From positions 914,013,648 to 914,077,647 of the forward strand of contig NC_081414.1 of assembly GCF_030272615.1 (NCBI RefSeq): a stretch of 64,000 nucleotides of DNA, in the 5' to 3' direction. The translations under genes were made by a program, and so were the position numbers. The notes beneath the pieces are model-generated. The model worked only from the letters and a program-made list of their open reading frames with translations, searched no databases and was not told the origin of the DNA. This DNA comes from Cryptomeria japonica. Its lineage: Eukaryota > Streptophyta > Pinopsida > Cupressales > Cupressaceae. Below, piece after piece: positions 1 to 11,756 of the stretch (the stretch's first letter is position 1; each line of letters begins with the position of its first letter).

Positions 1-3000
1 CTCACAATATGCGAGTACCATTCATCAGAATCTATAATGTAACAATATGCCACATCACTAGGATTATCAACAATAGTTCGGGTAGTGAGGTTGTGAATAG
101 TGAATTGAAGATCTACCAAGGGGTCCTTTGGAGACACAAGAGAGGCAACACATTCCATCACATCAACATGTCGATTATGTTTTCAAGGAACGAGCTCCAT
201 GGTATAAGAATCAAATTTTTGCAAGAAGGATAAAGCTAGATCTTTATATTGTGATAATTTGTCTTGCTTATCTTGATAAACTCCTATCACTTGTCTTATG
301 ATTAGTTGAGAATCTCCATAAATATGTAAATGTTTCATATTCAAGGACAAGACTTCTTTAATTCCAACTATAATAGCTTCATATTCAGCAATGTTGTTGG
401 TACATAAGAAATTGAGACGATATGATAAAGGAATAGACTTATTTTTTGGAGAAATTAAAACTACCCCTGCCCCCGATCCTGTACAACACTTAGAGCCATA
501 AAAGTACAATTCCCAAGTCTCATCAACCTCAATGGAAAAAATGTATTCATCAAGAAAAGACTTTGGATTAGGTAGGGAGAAGGGTGAACGAGCATCAACT
601 AAGTGATCAGTCAAGGCTTGACCTTTTATTATTTTTTGTGAGACAAAATTAAGGTCAAAATCAATCAACATCATAACCCACTTAGCTCAGCATCTAAAAA
701 GGTTAGTTTTGGAGAAAAGATGTTTAAGAGGATCAAATTTGATGATAACATGGATTTTAGCATTCAAGAAATAATGCCTCAACTTTTGAGTTGCAAAGAC
801 TAAAGCAAGGCACTGTCTTTCTATCGCAGAATATCGGACTTCATAATCAAGTAGAGTGCAACTTATTTAATAAATCGGGCATTCTCTACCATCCTTATCA
901 CATTGTGCCAATAAGGCTACAAGAGCTTGAGTGGAAGCAGCAGTGTACAAAAGGAAAGAATTAGTAGGATCAAAAGGTTGAAGAATATGAGGTTTGGCCA
1001 AATAAGTCTTTAGGTCTTCAAATGCTTGACGACAATCCTCATTCCATTGGAAAGTGATTTCTTTTTAATCAATCATGTGAAGGGAAAGGTACGATACACA
1101 AGTTGAGAGACGAACCTACGAATAGCTTGGATCTTTCCTTGCAAACTTTTTAGTTGGGAGACATTCTTAGGAGGTGGCATGCTAACAATAGCATCTATCT
1201 TCTTCGTATCTACCTCAACGCCATGACTGGAAACTATGAATCCTAATAATTTTCCACTATCCACAACAAAAACACATTTTCAGAGATTCAAATGCATGTT
1301 ATACTTATGAATTCTCTCGAAGATTTGGCGAAAGATCTTAGCATGATTTGTACGAAGAATGGATTTGGATAAGATGTCATCAACGTAATCTTCTAAAGTT
1401 TTATGCATATATTCATGGAAGATGAGAGTCATACCATGCCGATAAGTTGCGCCTACGTTTTTCAATCCAAATGCCATCACAATCCAACAGAACGTACCCC
1501 AAGGAGTGGTAAAAGCAGCTTTATATTGATCTTGGGGATTGATGAAGATTTGATTATATCCTGAGAAACCATCCATAAAGGATAGGAAAGCATGCCCTAC
1601 TACCGAATCAACTATCATATCGATATTCGGGGGAGGAAAGTCATCCTTTAAAGTGGCATTGTTTAAATCATGAAAAATCAGTGCACATCCTAATCTTATT
1701 TTCAGATTTAGCCAGAACCACAATGTTTGAAATCCACGGGGAATAATTGATACGACGAATGAATCTGGCATCCAACAATTTTTCAATCTCAGCTTTAACA
1801 AGTAATGCCACTTTAGGGTGAATCTTTCGAATCTTTTGCTTCACTCGTTTAGCATCAGGAATTAGGACAATGTTATGAGTGCCAATCTTAGGATCTATGC
1901 CAGGCATGTTAGAATATATCCAAGAAAAGATCTCAAGGAATTCATGTAACAACTGAGCATATTGTTTTTGCTCTTCTTTTTCAAGACATTTCCCTATTTT
2001 GATGATTTTATCTTCAACACAAGGATCCATCTTGATATCAATGGTGTCATTTATTAGGACACTACTTTATTAAGGAGAGTCTTTTAATTGAGGGAATTCT
2101 TTAACTATCTCATCGTTATTTATTTCTTTCCCAAAGTAAGCTTCCGCATTTAGACAATAGGTAAAACTATGATTATGGTTATAATGAGGAAGGTTGTCAT
2201 AAGCTCCCAAGAATTCAGCTAAGGAATCATCGGTAGAAAAAACATCCAAAGCAAAGACACAAGAAGTGTCACAGTCAATATATTCTGGATATTTTAGTGA
2301 GAGAGAAGCAGAAATGACATTAACACTAATAGATGATCTCTTAGAGGCTTTAGTATGCTTGAAAGGATCATAACCAAGCCCAAATGTCATATCACGAAAT
2401 TTATTTTCCAAGGGAAATTTAATTCCTTATTCTTGAGCACCACATCCATTTCCATTATATCCACACCTAGCTAGGATGTGAAAACCAGGACCATAAAGGT
2501 TAGTCATTTCTGAAGAAGAAGGAGGATTTTCAAAAACTGAAGGATAAAAGTCCTCTAGACCAGAAACTATGGGAGATGAAGCCTAAGAAGCCACCACAAA
2601 GTTATTACTCAATGACCCAGACAAAGTAGATTTCTTTTTAGGTTCTTCTTCTTATTTCTTCTTTTCAACTTTAGGTTCTCTAGGGGGAATTTTGTATTCC
2701 CCTACGAAAGTAGGATTGAAATCAAGGGATCCCTAATCATCTTTTGCAAGAATCTCTTTAGGAGAGAAAGTATTCGCAATCATAGAATTGAGCTGAGAAG
2801 ATTCTTCCTCAAGAACCTTAGGTCCACTTGAGAAAGTATTGGGGATCGACCCGTATATAAGAGACATGTTCGATGAACTGGTCACACTAATTAGAGTAGA
2901 AGCTTTAGAGGAATTATCTAAGACAGTTAGGGGAGAATTGATTGAAGAGGATTTAGATCTTGATGTTTGTAAACAAGCTTGAAATCTTGTGTCACCTAAC

Positions 3001-3251
3001 AAGGTATATGTTGTGGTGTTGTGAATAAACTTGATCTGCCTATGCAATTTAGAGGGAACAACTTGCATGCTATGAATCCAAGGTCTCCTTAACAACAAGT
3101 TGTATGTAAACTGTCCAGGCATGACATGGATAGGAGTAGGTAAAGTAATAGGACCTACCTTCACAAGCAAGGTGATGATACCTAGTAAAGATTTAGAAAC
3201 ATTATCAAAGCCATGGATAGTGAGAGAATCAGGATTAATGAGAGATGTATC
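1..3251 (-). pseudogene. Gypsy polyprotein, protease C-terminus, reverse transcriptase and RNase H (broken)
   Basis: Minus-strand continuation of the same polyprotein. At 3251-2733 is the post-active-site protease segment (YNLLLRRPWIHSMQVVPSKL). At 2411-2070 is a linker with GLGYDPFK. RT runs from about 2030 to 1280, with a frame change near 1.7 kb; it shows VLIPDAKRVKQKIR, FSGYNQIFINPQD and the catalytic box YVDDILSKS. At 1264-1073 lies the RT connection segment LGFIVSSHGVEVD. About 1070-675 is a decayed first RNase H. At 674-183 is the second, archaeal-type RNase H (GSGAGVVLISP, NNIAEYEAIIVGI, GDSQLIIRQV). Coding similarity continues to position 1 (HVDVMECVASLVSPKD), so integrase should lie to the left. 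Confidence 0.85.
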
Positions 3252-4414
3252 TATTAGTCCCAACCGGTGCTGAGAGGGGAGGGGTGAATCAACACTATAC
3301 CGGTTTTAACTCAATTAAAACATTTACTTTAAGTTTTCACTAACTTAACATTCACCAATATAAATAATTACTGTAGAAGAATATGCATGCATGAAAAGAT
3401 ACATAGTGACACCAAGATTTATCTCGTGGAAACCCAAATGGGAGAAAACCACGGTGTGAGTGGGACCTCACAAAATTTGTACTTTTCTGGAGGACGCCCG
3501 GTGAGGAGCCATCCTTGTTAGGAGGTTACACAGACACTATTACATGCAACCCGATTAAGGGGTTTTGATTAAGGCCTATCAGTGCCTTTACCCTATTAAA
3601 GGTAGCCTTGTTAAAGGTCTTAGGATCATCAATTAAGATGACACCCAATTAAGGGATTTTTACAATGGGACCTGTTAAAGTCCACCCTATTAAGGGATTT
3701 TAGTTGCAATGGTTAGAAAGAAACATAAAGATGATCTGTTGGAGTGGCTACTGATAGCTTGATCATATCACACTAAAAAATCATACTATATCTGCATCGG
3801 TTGTGTTTGCTCTACAAAACACGGGTTTCCTTAATATACCTTCAACTCTGCACTCTGTCGATTTACCGGTCCTTTGTCACTTGGCTATGCACTCTGTTCT
3901 ACTCCCCCTGTGTTTACTTTCACATTTTCACTTTTCACATGAACAACAACCTCATCAAAATTAATTATGTGAATTTATTACCCTTTCAATCTATCGCCAA
4001 CTTTCCCTCCAAAATATTAGATTCAAAATTCTGTTACCATGCTATAAATCACTCTCCAGAAATCATTGCAGGAATCTCTATCAAAACAGTCGTTCATGCT
4101 AATAAGTCTGTCGGTTGACTGGAGAAGATTGTCGATTTAACTGGATGTTAAGTGAACGTTACCAAGTCTATCGGTTATAGACTCTACTAAGGTACTGATC
4201 AAAATATATCTAGCCGATTACCTTCTATGTACCAATTTGTTCCCTGCTTAGCCGGTTGACTTCTTATGTGTCGGTCTACTAACTGCTTTGCCGGTTAACC
4301 TCTGTATATCGGTCTACTTACTGCTGATAGACTGTGAAGACTTGGGAGATAATGTTGCCAACAATGACAACCATATCATTCACTGGTCATTCAAAATGTA
4401 CCAGAATGCCAACA
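3252..4414 (-). repeat. 3' LTR of the non-autonomous element
   Basis: Direct partner of 10602-11756. On the plus strand it starts TATTAGTCCCAACCGG, where the canonical TG has decayed to TA, and ends CCAGAATGCCAACA. It is preceded by target duplication GTATC and followed by the polypurine tract. On the minus strand this is TGTTGGCATTCTGG to GGGACTAATA. It also contains the two short U5-side blocks seen in the copia LTRs of this window. Confidence 0.92.
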
Positions 4415-4428
4415 AACTCCCCCTTTGG
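4415..4428 (-). other. Polypurine tract of the non-autonomous element
   Basis: Minus-strand CAAAGGGGGAGTT directly precedes the 3' LTR start TGTTGG. The same AAAGGGGGAGAT-type tract precedes the copia LTRs at 43069 and 57829. Confidence 0.85.
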
Positions 4429-4557
4429 CATTGGTGGCAAATACTACAAAACTGTGTCGGTTCTGGCCCTTGTTTCTGACCCCTGTAACTCACAATATAC
4501 AAGTCTCCAAAATTCGCCCTTTTGCCATCAATGGCAAAGAATATTCACAATAATTTG

Positions 4558-7500
4558 TCAATGTAAAGCAAAAAGGTCCTTGAAATTTTCTTGAGCTACT
4601 TTCAATGAGGATTCCCATGAAGATTTTACTTGTTTCATGGTGGTGAAGTGTCCATGCATAATTGCAATAAAGACCTCCATATCATCAATTGTCTTGTAGT
4701 CAGGTTCACTTATGAGGTGATTTTCTTCTTTAATGTTCATTTGCATGAAGTCCATAATTGGTGCCAGATAGCACTGTAGCTCTAACAAACTAAGACCTTG
4801 TTTGTCATCTTCTTCTTTCAACCTTTTGATTTCATGATTAAGTTGTTTGACATTGCCAGTAAAATTTGATGTTGAACTGGTAAGAGGATCAAAAGAGCTT
4901 ATCAGATCTTGAATTTATTTTTGAGTCTAATTTCTTTTGTCTTCTAGATCTCTAATGAAATCAATAAAAATTGAAGATTTGAACAATAATTGACCAACTT
5001 CCTGAAGTATATTTTTGACTTCTTCTATTAGGGTGAAGAGGACAACTTTTCCAATTGATATTTGTTCCATTAAATTTTCTCCTCTCTTTGACTCATATTG
5101 CCTTACTGCAACCTTCTCTAGGTCAGTTGCCTCTGAACCAATTTTTGTAACAAGAGTACTTAATTGATCAATGATGGGGGCAATATTATCAACAACAATA
5201 TCAGGAATTAGGTCAGAGAGAATTATCTTGGCAAGATTGTGAATTCTTGCCTTCTTCTTCTTTGCTCTTAACTTAGCCTTTTCATCTTGAATTTTCATTT
5301 TTTTTTTAAACCTTTATCAGCTATTTGGGAGTCATTTTTTGTATATCAATGAACGATTATGCCTCTTCTTCCTCCTCTCTTTCATCTTCCTTTTTTGTAG
5401 TCTCAACTTCTGAACTAGCTGTTGTGATGATTTTTACCTTCTTCTTTTCACTTTCATTTTCTAGGTCTAACTTCCTCTTTGTCGGAGGAGTATCCATCAT
5501 TGCTTTATTATCCTCTACTTTATTTTCTTCCTCTTTGCCTTCTTTTGTCAAAATAGGATTTGGTATCGATGAAGTTCTGTGAGGTGTATCCTCATAAGGA
5601 ATGTCTTCAACTATCACTTCATCTTGACCAGGAAGCTTATTTTGATCATCTTCATTCACTGGTGTAGTGTGATCCAGTTGCTCGACATCCTTTGTCAAAT
5701 TGGGAATGTCTGAAACAACATTTCCTATAATCTCATTAACTGAGAAGACATCAAAACCTTCAATAGAGTCTTTTTCCTTACTTTTTTATTTGTCAAGGAA
5801 AGCTCCACCTTGGTCCTGTTTTGTTTCCTTCTCTATTTCTTCTTCAGCTTCTTTTTGTTGATTCATGATTTTATTCCATAAGGAAACACCTTATTCGTGC
5901 ACTGGTTCAACTTCACCTACTGCCACTCTCCCAGTTCTATTTCTTATCTTGAAATGTTGAATGCATGCTTCAACCACTAGTGAAGCTTGATCAAGGTCTA
6001 AATCATATTGCACTTCCATGAGTGCTTTTATTCTATGTTCCTTCTCAACAACCAGAGCCATTTTCCATCTCTTTTCAATTTGATCTTGCAAATCTAATGG
6101 GATTACTCCATATAGTTCGCTGGGAGTCCTACAAAACTTGTGCAAGTTCTAGATCAAGGATTCTTCAATTTTCCTTTTATCTTCTTCATTACTAAGGGAA
6201 TATGTTTTCCCAACACCATACAAACCTCCAGATTGTTTGATCCCATAGACCAATTCATCAACTGCTAGAGCTTTGTTTCTTCCACTCCTTCTAAACTCTT
6301 TAATTTCTACATCTGATTGGGTGTCAGTGATATCACCCTCTTTCTCATCCTTTTTGAGCTTTGTATCATATTTTCCTTCACTCTTCTTCTTTCTGGTATA
6401 AGTCACTCCTATCAATCTATCTTTACTTGGGGAAGATACAAGAGTACATAAATCCTTTTCTTTTGTATATGTTGCGGGCTTGGTTGTTGCAGTCTTCTTG
6501 GGTTTTATCTTTGACACTTTCTTCTCTTCACCTCTTAATCCTTCATCTTTATTAGGGTTGACCCCTAATTGTACACTAGCACCGGTGGAGGTAGTGGCAT
6601 CGGATGCTTCACCTCCATATTTTTGTCAAGAGTATCAATCATTCTTCTTACTTTTCTTTTCATTATTTGCCACCTGAAGTTCCTTTTTTATTTTGGAGCT
6701 TGCCTCCTCACACGTTCCAAATCTCTTTGCCTTCGAGTCTACCACTTTGGATAGAAGCATATTGAAATGAATTTTAACAATATCTACTGCAACCTCATAG
6801 CCCATAGGTGGAACCCAAAAGGTTCTAGGTTGAACCACTTGAATGATACAACAATCTGTGTCTACAAGAAAGCAAATGTTGCCTTTGTATTTTTGCAATA
6901 TACCGGTTGAAATTCTTTCCCTCTTGTGCATCCTAATTTGAAATTCCTTAAACTATCCCCACATTGTTTCACCAAACCTATCTCCTAGATCCCTAATAAT
7001 ACACCTATCTAAACCATGATAGGTTTCTCTTCAGAACATACTACATTACCCTTACCGGGGAAAACGTTTTGCACATAGAAAAATATACATACTAGTAGTG
7101 AGCCATATTTGAGAGATTTCTTCTTGTCCTTCTTAATTATTTCCATGTTCACCATAAATTGGATTTTGATCATCTCACAAATATCATAGGTTGCATCCTC
7201 CTTGATAATTCCATAGGCAACATATATAGCACTGCTCGACACACTATTCATCTGACTTGATTGATAAACCCTGTAACCCAGCACTGTAGAAGCAAATCTT
7301 ACTTCACCATCCTCAATATGGGTGATTTTCATTACTCTACTATCACATCGGGATTTAGTTAACCGGATGACTTCAGATGATGAAATCGTTCTTAGGGTTA
7401 ATTCTTCACTGGTTGCAGTAAACCCTGTAACTCTTCGAATCACATCCTTTGTGATCTTGATCGATGCTTGAGTTTCCAACCATAAAAATTGATCATGAAC

Positions 7501-7836
7501 TCTGCTCAATACATACCTAACTGAGTTGTCATCGAACTAATCAAGAAAATCAACAATATTAGACAAACCCTTGGTCTTCAGAGGTAGATATTCTTCCTTG
7601 AATTGATCATTAACACAAAACCCTTTAAATTCATTCTGAATGAATTTGTCTCCAAGTTCTTCGAGCTTGCAGTGAATGTAGGAACAAATGTCTTCAACCA
7701 ATAATAAACCAGAGGGCACATATGATAAGGCTCTGGTCATGTCTATCTCATCATCTTTCATCGGATGTAGTTTGAACTCGAGTTGGGGTTCTTTGATAGC
7801 TTCAACCAACACAAGAGTCAATATTGTTGCTGCCAT
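4558..7836 (-). pseudogene. ORF2: long ORF of unknown function carried by the non-autonomous element (broken)
   Basis: The putative start is the ATG at 7836-7834 (MAATILTLVLVEAIKEP). Coding pieces follow on the minus strand at 7836-7537, 7509-7009, 6931-6635, 6517-6149, 6145-5891, 5698-5357, 5298-4927 and 4821-4558, separated by stops or small shifts, about 1,090 codons in all. The first ~430 residues align with the separate relic at 34793-36184: VEDICSYIHCKLEELG against VEDVRAYIHYHIEDLG, LNSxSSSxIY, and MGYEV in both. The later parts are lysine/glutamate-rich and low in complexity. I recognise no catalytic motif and no RT, IN or PR. It could be a captured host gene or a retroelement accessory protein. 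Confidence 0.6.
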
Positions 7837-8290
7837 GATGACCTTCAAACAAAATTTTCTCAAATGGGGTTTGAATACCTTTTTCTCAAATATACCAACC
7901 ACCACTATCACTCTGCTTGAACTTTCTGCACAAAAATTACTAACAAGATCTCAATCGCCTTTGATCGCACAAGAGCTCAAGAAAGTTCACAAGAAATTAG
8001 TGTAAATAAATTGTGTTGACATTTCTTCATTTATTCATTGAGATTTATCAGCGTAATGATATAACGGTTAGTTTAGAAACTTACACCTTAAGGTACACCG
8101 ATTTTCCTTTTACCAGTTGTTTGTTACCGATACCGATACACAAACAATTAACTCACAAGACATTTCTCAAACAAGAACTTTAGTCTAACTTTTATGCATC
8201 TCAACTATGCAGATAGACATAACTTTATATTGGTAAAGGGGATACACAAAATAATCTTATCATATGTGCTCCCCCTAGGCATCGGTATGC

Positions 8291-8958
8291 CTAGTTAGAA
8301 GATGAACTGTCATCACTGATGGATGATGACTTGGTTTCAGAATGACCTTCTCCTTCTTTTCTTTCTTCCTTCTTGATCCTTGTTTTTTTTCATTTTATTT
8401 CTCACTTCTTCAATTGTCTTCTTTTCTTTCAGGTCATTTTGCTCTTTCTTCTTGCTAAACCGGCTCTTGTCTTTAGACTGGTTATAGGATCGGTTCCTAC
8501 ACTCTGTGGCTAAGTGACCGATCATGGCAATTGAAACATGCAATACCATTTGTCCTCCATGGTCCTGAATTATTTCTCCGGCCCATTCTCATTCTGCAAT
8601 TTTTTGCAACATGACCAAAATTACCACACGTGGAACAAGTGGCATTGAGTTGATTACTCCTTTTATTAGGACTGACCGGTTTGAATGGTGATCTTGATAC
8701 ATTTGGCTTGAGCTTGCATTCTTCATATTTGTGTCCAAACTTATTGCATGTGAAGCAATGTCCATTAAATCTTCTATTTGACATACTGCTAGATTGAGAT
8801 CTACACTCATAAGCAGTGTGTCCATACTTATGACAATTATGGAAGTAACCATCAAAGGTGACAATCTTCTTTTGACTAACCGATTTATTTCTACAGTCAT
8901 TAGTCTTATGACCCGATTTACCACAATGATTACAAGAGGATTTAGAAAACTTCATACC
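8291..8958 (-). pseudogene. ORF1 C-terminal part: five CCHC zinc knuckles plus basic tail (broken)
   Basis: Continues ORF1 in the same frame after the inserted DNA element. There are five C-x2-C-x4-H-x4-C knuckles in series: CNHCGKSGHKTNDC, a second with its first Cys changed to Phe (FHNCHKYGHTAYEC), CFTCNKFGHKYEEC, CSTCGNFGHVAKNC, and a fifth (CFNC...GHLATEC) split by a frameshift near 8540. A basic stretch (EGRKKRRRR) and a serine-rich acidic end (SSSISDDSSSSN) follow, with a stop at 8293-8291 after one more frame change. Knuckles of this type bind single-stranded nucleic acid in retroelement Gag proteins; that role is inferred. Confidence 0.75.
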
Positions 8959-9819
8959 AATGAAAACTTTAGTGGCTAATATTTGCCAATTGGCTATTTT
9001 TTGAAATTTGGGAATCAAATTTGGCTAATAATTTCAACTTTTAAGGTGACCCAAATCGCCACATTTTTACAAATTTTTATTTTAATGTTATTTAAATCAC
9101 CAGAGAATTTATTTTATTAATTTTTGTAACTTAAAGATTCGCCTCAATATTTGATACATGATTGGATAAGATTCGCCAATATTTTATAATTTATTGTAGA
9201 TATTCAAATTAATTCACCAATAATATATCATAATTATTAGTTACTTTAGGGTTATATCAACAATATTTTGTTTCCACCATTGATTTAAAATATAATCTAA
9301 TGACCTTCATTGTATTCCATGAGGTAAAATGTACCCACAAGTTGTAATGCTTGCGGGGTTTGAAATTGCTTTTGAATTGTTGACTTCAATGAAAACCAAT
9401 GGTCTAAAAGCAGATTTTGGCCCCATGAGTATTACAAATTGTTTGTAAATTTTATCTCACAAAATATAAAGAGGGCTATTAGATTATTCTAAGTTAATAT
9501 TAGAAACCAAATAAAGTATATTCTAACCCTTAAACTCATTAATGATTTCAACCTTCATGCCTTTACCTTTTTTTATAAAACATTATTTTTAAATGAAAGC
9601 AAATGCAATAGTAATCAATGCATACAATGATTATTTTCCAAGATTCACCAATATTTTCTACCAAAAAATTGATATAAATAAATTCGCCAATAAAATTAAT
9701 TTTTTTTTTATAAAAAGGAAAGATTCGTCAATAAAAAATATATTTTTTTTAGAAAAAATTAAATATTCGTCAAGATTTTATACAATTTTTTGAGGGGGGG
9801 TTTCTTAAAGTTATCCCTG
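8959..9819. mobile_element. 861-bp non-autonomous DNA-transposon-like insertion with 9-bp target duplication
   Basis: Flanked by a perfect 9-bp duplication CTTCATACC (8950-8958 and 9820-9828). Removing it and one copy restores the reading frame of ORF1. The termini are weakly inverted: AATGAAAACTTTA at the left and CAGGGATAACTTTA on the minus strand at the right. The interior is very AT-rich and repeats an ATTCGCCAATA-like motif (for example 9169, 9642, 9681, 9722, 9765) plus GCTAATATTTGCCAATTGGC near the left end. A 9-bp duplication suits the Mutator superfamily, but the terminal repeats are short. No transposase ORF. Confidence 0.7.
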
Positions 9820-9828
9820 CTTCATACC

Positions 9829-10543
9829 TTTCACTTCTAAATGGTTCCTTTTATCATCCTTCATCTTTTTGGATTTAGATGATTCTCCAATTTCCATAGG
9901 ACTTGTACCGGGGTAACCAAGACTGGTTGTTTCCTTTGTTCTTCTGTGAGCCTTCAACTGTTTATCTACCTTCTCAGAGCTTTCGTTGAATTTCCTCAGC
10001 TTCTCATTTCTCTCATTTTTAGTTTTCAACTCACTCTTGAGTTGTTCAATCTCTTTCATCATCTTCTTCTTTTCTTTTGTGTTGTCATGCAGATGCTTAT
10101 GCATGCATTCATTCTCCTAAGTGAGAATTCAGATTTCTTCCTTTCTCAATCATGATTGCATCATTTTCTCTTAGGGAATCTTCAGCAAGCCTCCTGGCTC
10201 TTTCATCTTTTGAAAGATCTTCTTTTGCCTCCCCTTTTCTTTCATCAACACTTCTACTGGCTTCTAGTATCTCATTCATTCTTAGGGCCTGACCTTCATG
10301 TTCTCTTTTGAAATGTGTTATTTCTTCGGCCAGCTTCTTGTTTTTTTCCATGAGTTCTGAGACTGTGTCTTCAGCTTCTTCAGATCCACTCTGTTCAGAT
10401 AGTTGATCTATGATGTCCTGACTCTCATTTAGGTGTTGAGCTAATTCCTTTCTTTTTGCAAGAGATTTTCTCAGTCTCTCTTTCAGTTTAGAAATAATTT
10501 CATTTGCTTCGTCAATCTGCTTCTGATACCAATATTCTTCCAT
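9829..10543 (-). pseudogene. ORF1 N-terminal part: coiled-coil, Gag-like (broken)
   Basis: The start chosen is the ATG at 10543-10541, 44 bases after the primer site; the longer reading from a TTG overlaps the primer site and is unlikely. The product is rich in K, E, Q and L with heptad-like spacing (IDEANEIISKLKERLRKSL, VSELMEKNKKLAEEITHF, MMKEIEQLKSELKTKNERNE), a strong coiled-coil pattern over some 200 residues. A one-base frameshift near 10105 separates two pieces. Coding stops at codons GMK because a DNA element enters there; the same frame resumes at 8958 with zinc knuckles. The two parts together resemble a Gag: oligomerising coil plus nucleic-acid-binding knuckles. No match to UBN2/DUF4219 copia Gag was seen. 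Confidence 0.7.
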
Positions 10544-10587
10544 GATCTTTATCCTCAAGCTATCAAGATTTAGTTCAAAGGAATATG

Positions 10588-10599
10588 GCTTTGATACCA
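10588..10599 (-). other. Primer-binding site (initiator Met tRNA type)
   Basis: Minus-strand TGGTATCAAAGC lies two bases inside the 5' LTR end. It differs by one base from the common plant initiator-Met primer site TGGTATCAGAGC, which occurs exactly at 51862-51873. Confidence 0.85.
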
Positions 10600-10601
10600 A
10601 T

Positions 10602-11756
10602 TGTTAGTCCCAACCAGTGCTGAGAGGGGAGGGGTGAATCAACACTATATCGATTTTAACTCAATTAAAACTTTTACTTTAAGTTTGCACTAACTTAACA
10701 TTCATCAATATAAATAATTACTATAGAAGAAAATGCTTGCATGAAAAGATACACAGTGACACCAAGATTTATCTCATGGAAACCCAAATGGGAGAAAACC
10801 ACAGTGTGAGTGGGAACTCACAAAATTTGTACTTTTCTGGAGTACGCTCGATGAGGAGCCATCCCTGTTAGGAGATTACAAAGACATGATTAGGTGCCAC
10901 TCGGTTAAGGGATTTTGATTAAGGCCTGTTAATGTCTTTACCCTGTTAAAGGTAGCTTTGTTAAAGATCTTAGGATCATCAATTAAGATGACACCTAGTT
11001 AAGGGATTTTTACAATGGGACCTGTTAAAGTCCACCCTATTAAGGGATTTTAGTTTCAATGGTTAGAAAGCAACATAGAGATGATCTACTAGAGTGGCTA
11101 CTCATAGTTTGATCAGATCACATTGAAAATCGTACTATATCTGCATCGGTTGTGTCTGCTCTGCACAACACCGGTTTCCTGAATATACCTTCAGCTCTGT
11201 ACTCTGCCAATTTACTGATCCTCAGCTCTACACTTTGTCGGTCCTTTTCACTCAGTTATGCAATGTTCACTTTCACATTTTTACTTTTCACATGAACAAC
11301 AACCTCATCAAAATTAATTATGTGAATTTATCACCCTTTCAATCTATTGCCAACATTCCCTACAAAATATCAGATTCAAAATTATGTTACCACGCCATAA
11401 ATCACTCTCCAAAAATCATTGCAGGAATCTCTATCAAAACAGTCGTTCATGCTGATAAGTCCACCGGTTGACTGGAGAAGTCTGTCGGTTTAACTGGATG
11501 TTAACTGAACATTACCAAGTCTGTCGGTTATAGACTCTACCGGTTTACCGATCAAAACCTACCTAGCCGATTACCTTCAGTGTACCAATATGTTCACTGC
11601 TTAGCCGGTTGACCTCTTATGTGCCGGTCTACTCATTGCTTAGCCTGTCTACACATTTCTTAGCTGGTTAACATCTGTATACCAGTCTACTTGATGTTGC
11701 CAAGAATAAAAACCATATCATTCATCGGTCATACAAAATACACCAGAATGCCAACA
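10602..11756 (-). repeat. 5' LTR of the non-autonomous element
   Basis: Starts TGTTAGTCCCAACCAG and ends CACCAGAATGCCAACA on the plus strand, with intact TG...CA termini. Target duplication GTATC follows at 11757-11761. The primer site lies one base inside the opposite boundary. Many point differences and small indels from the 3' LTR are visible, so the insertion is not recent. Confidence 0.92.

Larger units (their letters stand above)
3252..11756 (-). mobile_element. Large non-autonomous LTR retroelement (LARD-like) with Gag-like ORF and unknown ORF
   Basis: Two direct repeats of 1163 bp (3252-4414) and 1155 bp (10602-11756) flank a 6.2-kb interior. The element lies between perfect 5-bp target duplications GTATC (3247-3251 and 11757-11761). 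Orientation is minus: the primer site TGGTATCAAAGC (10599-10588) abuts the right LTR and a polypurine tract (4428-4415) abuts the left one. The interior encodes, in order, a coiled-coil segment, five CCHC knuckles and a long ORF without recognisable domains. No DSG/DTG protease, integrase D-D-E region or YVDD/FVDD reverse transcriptase was found in any frame. It therefore resembles a LARD that has kept coding capacity. An 861-bp insertion interrupts it at 8959-9819. Confidence 0.88.
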
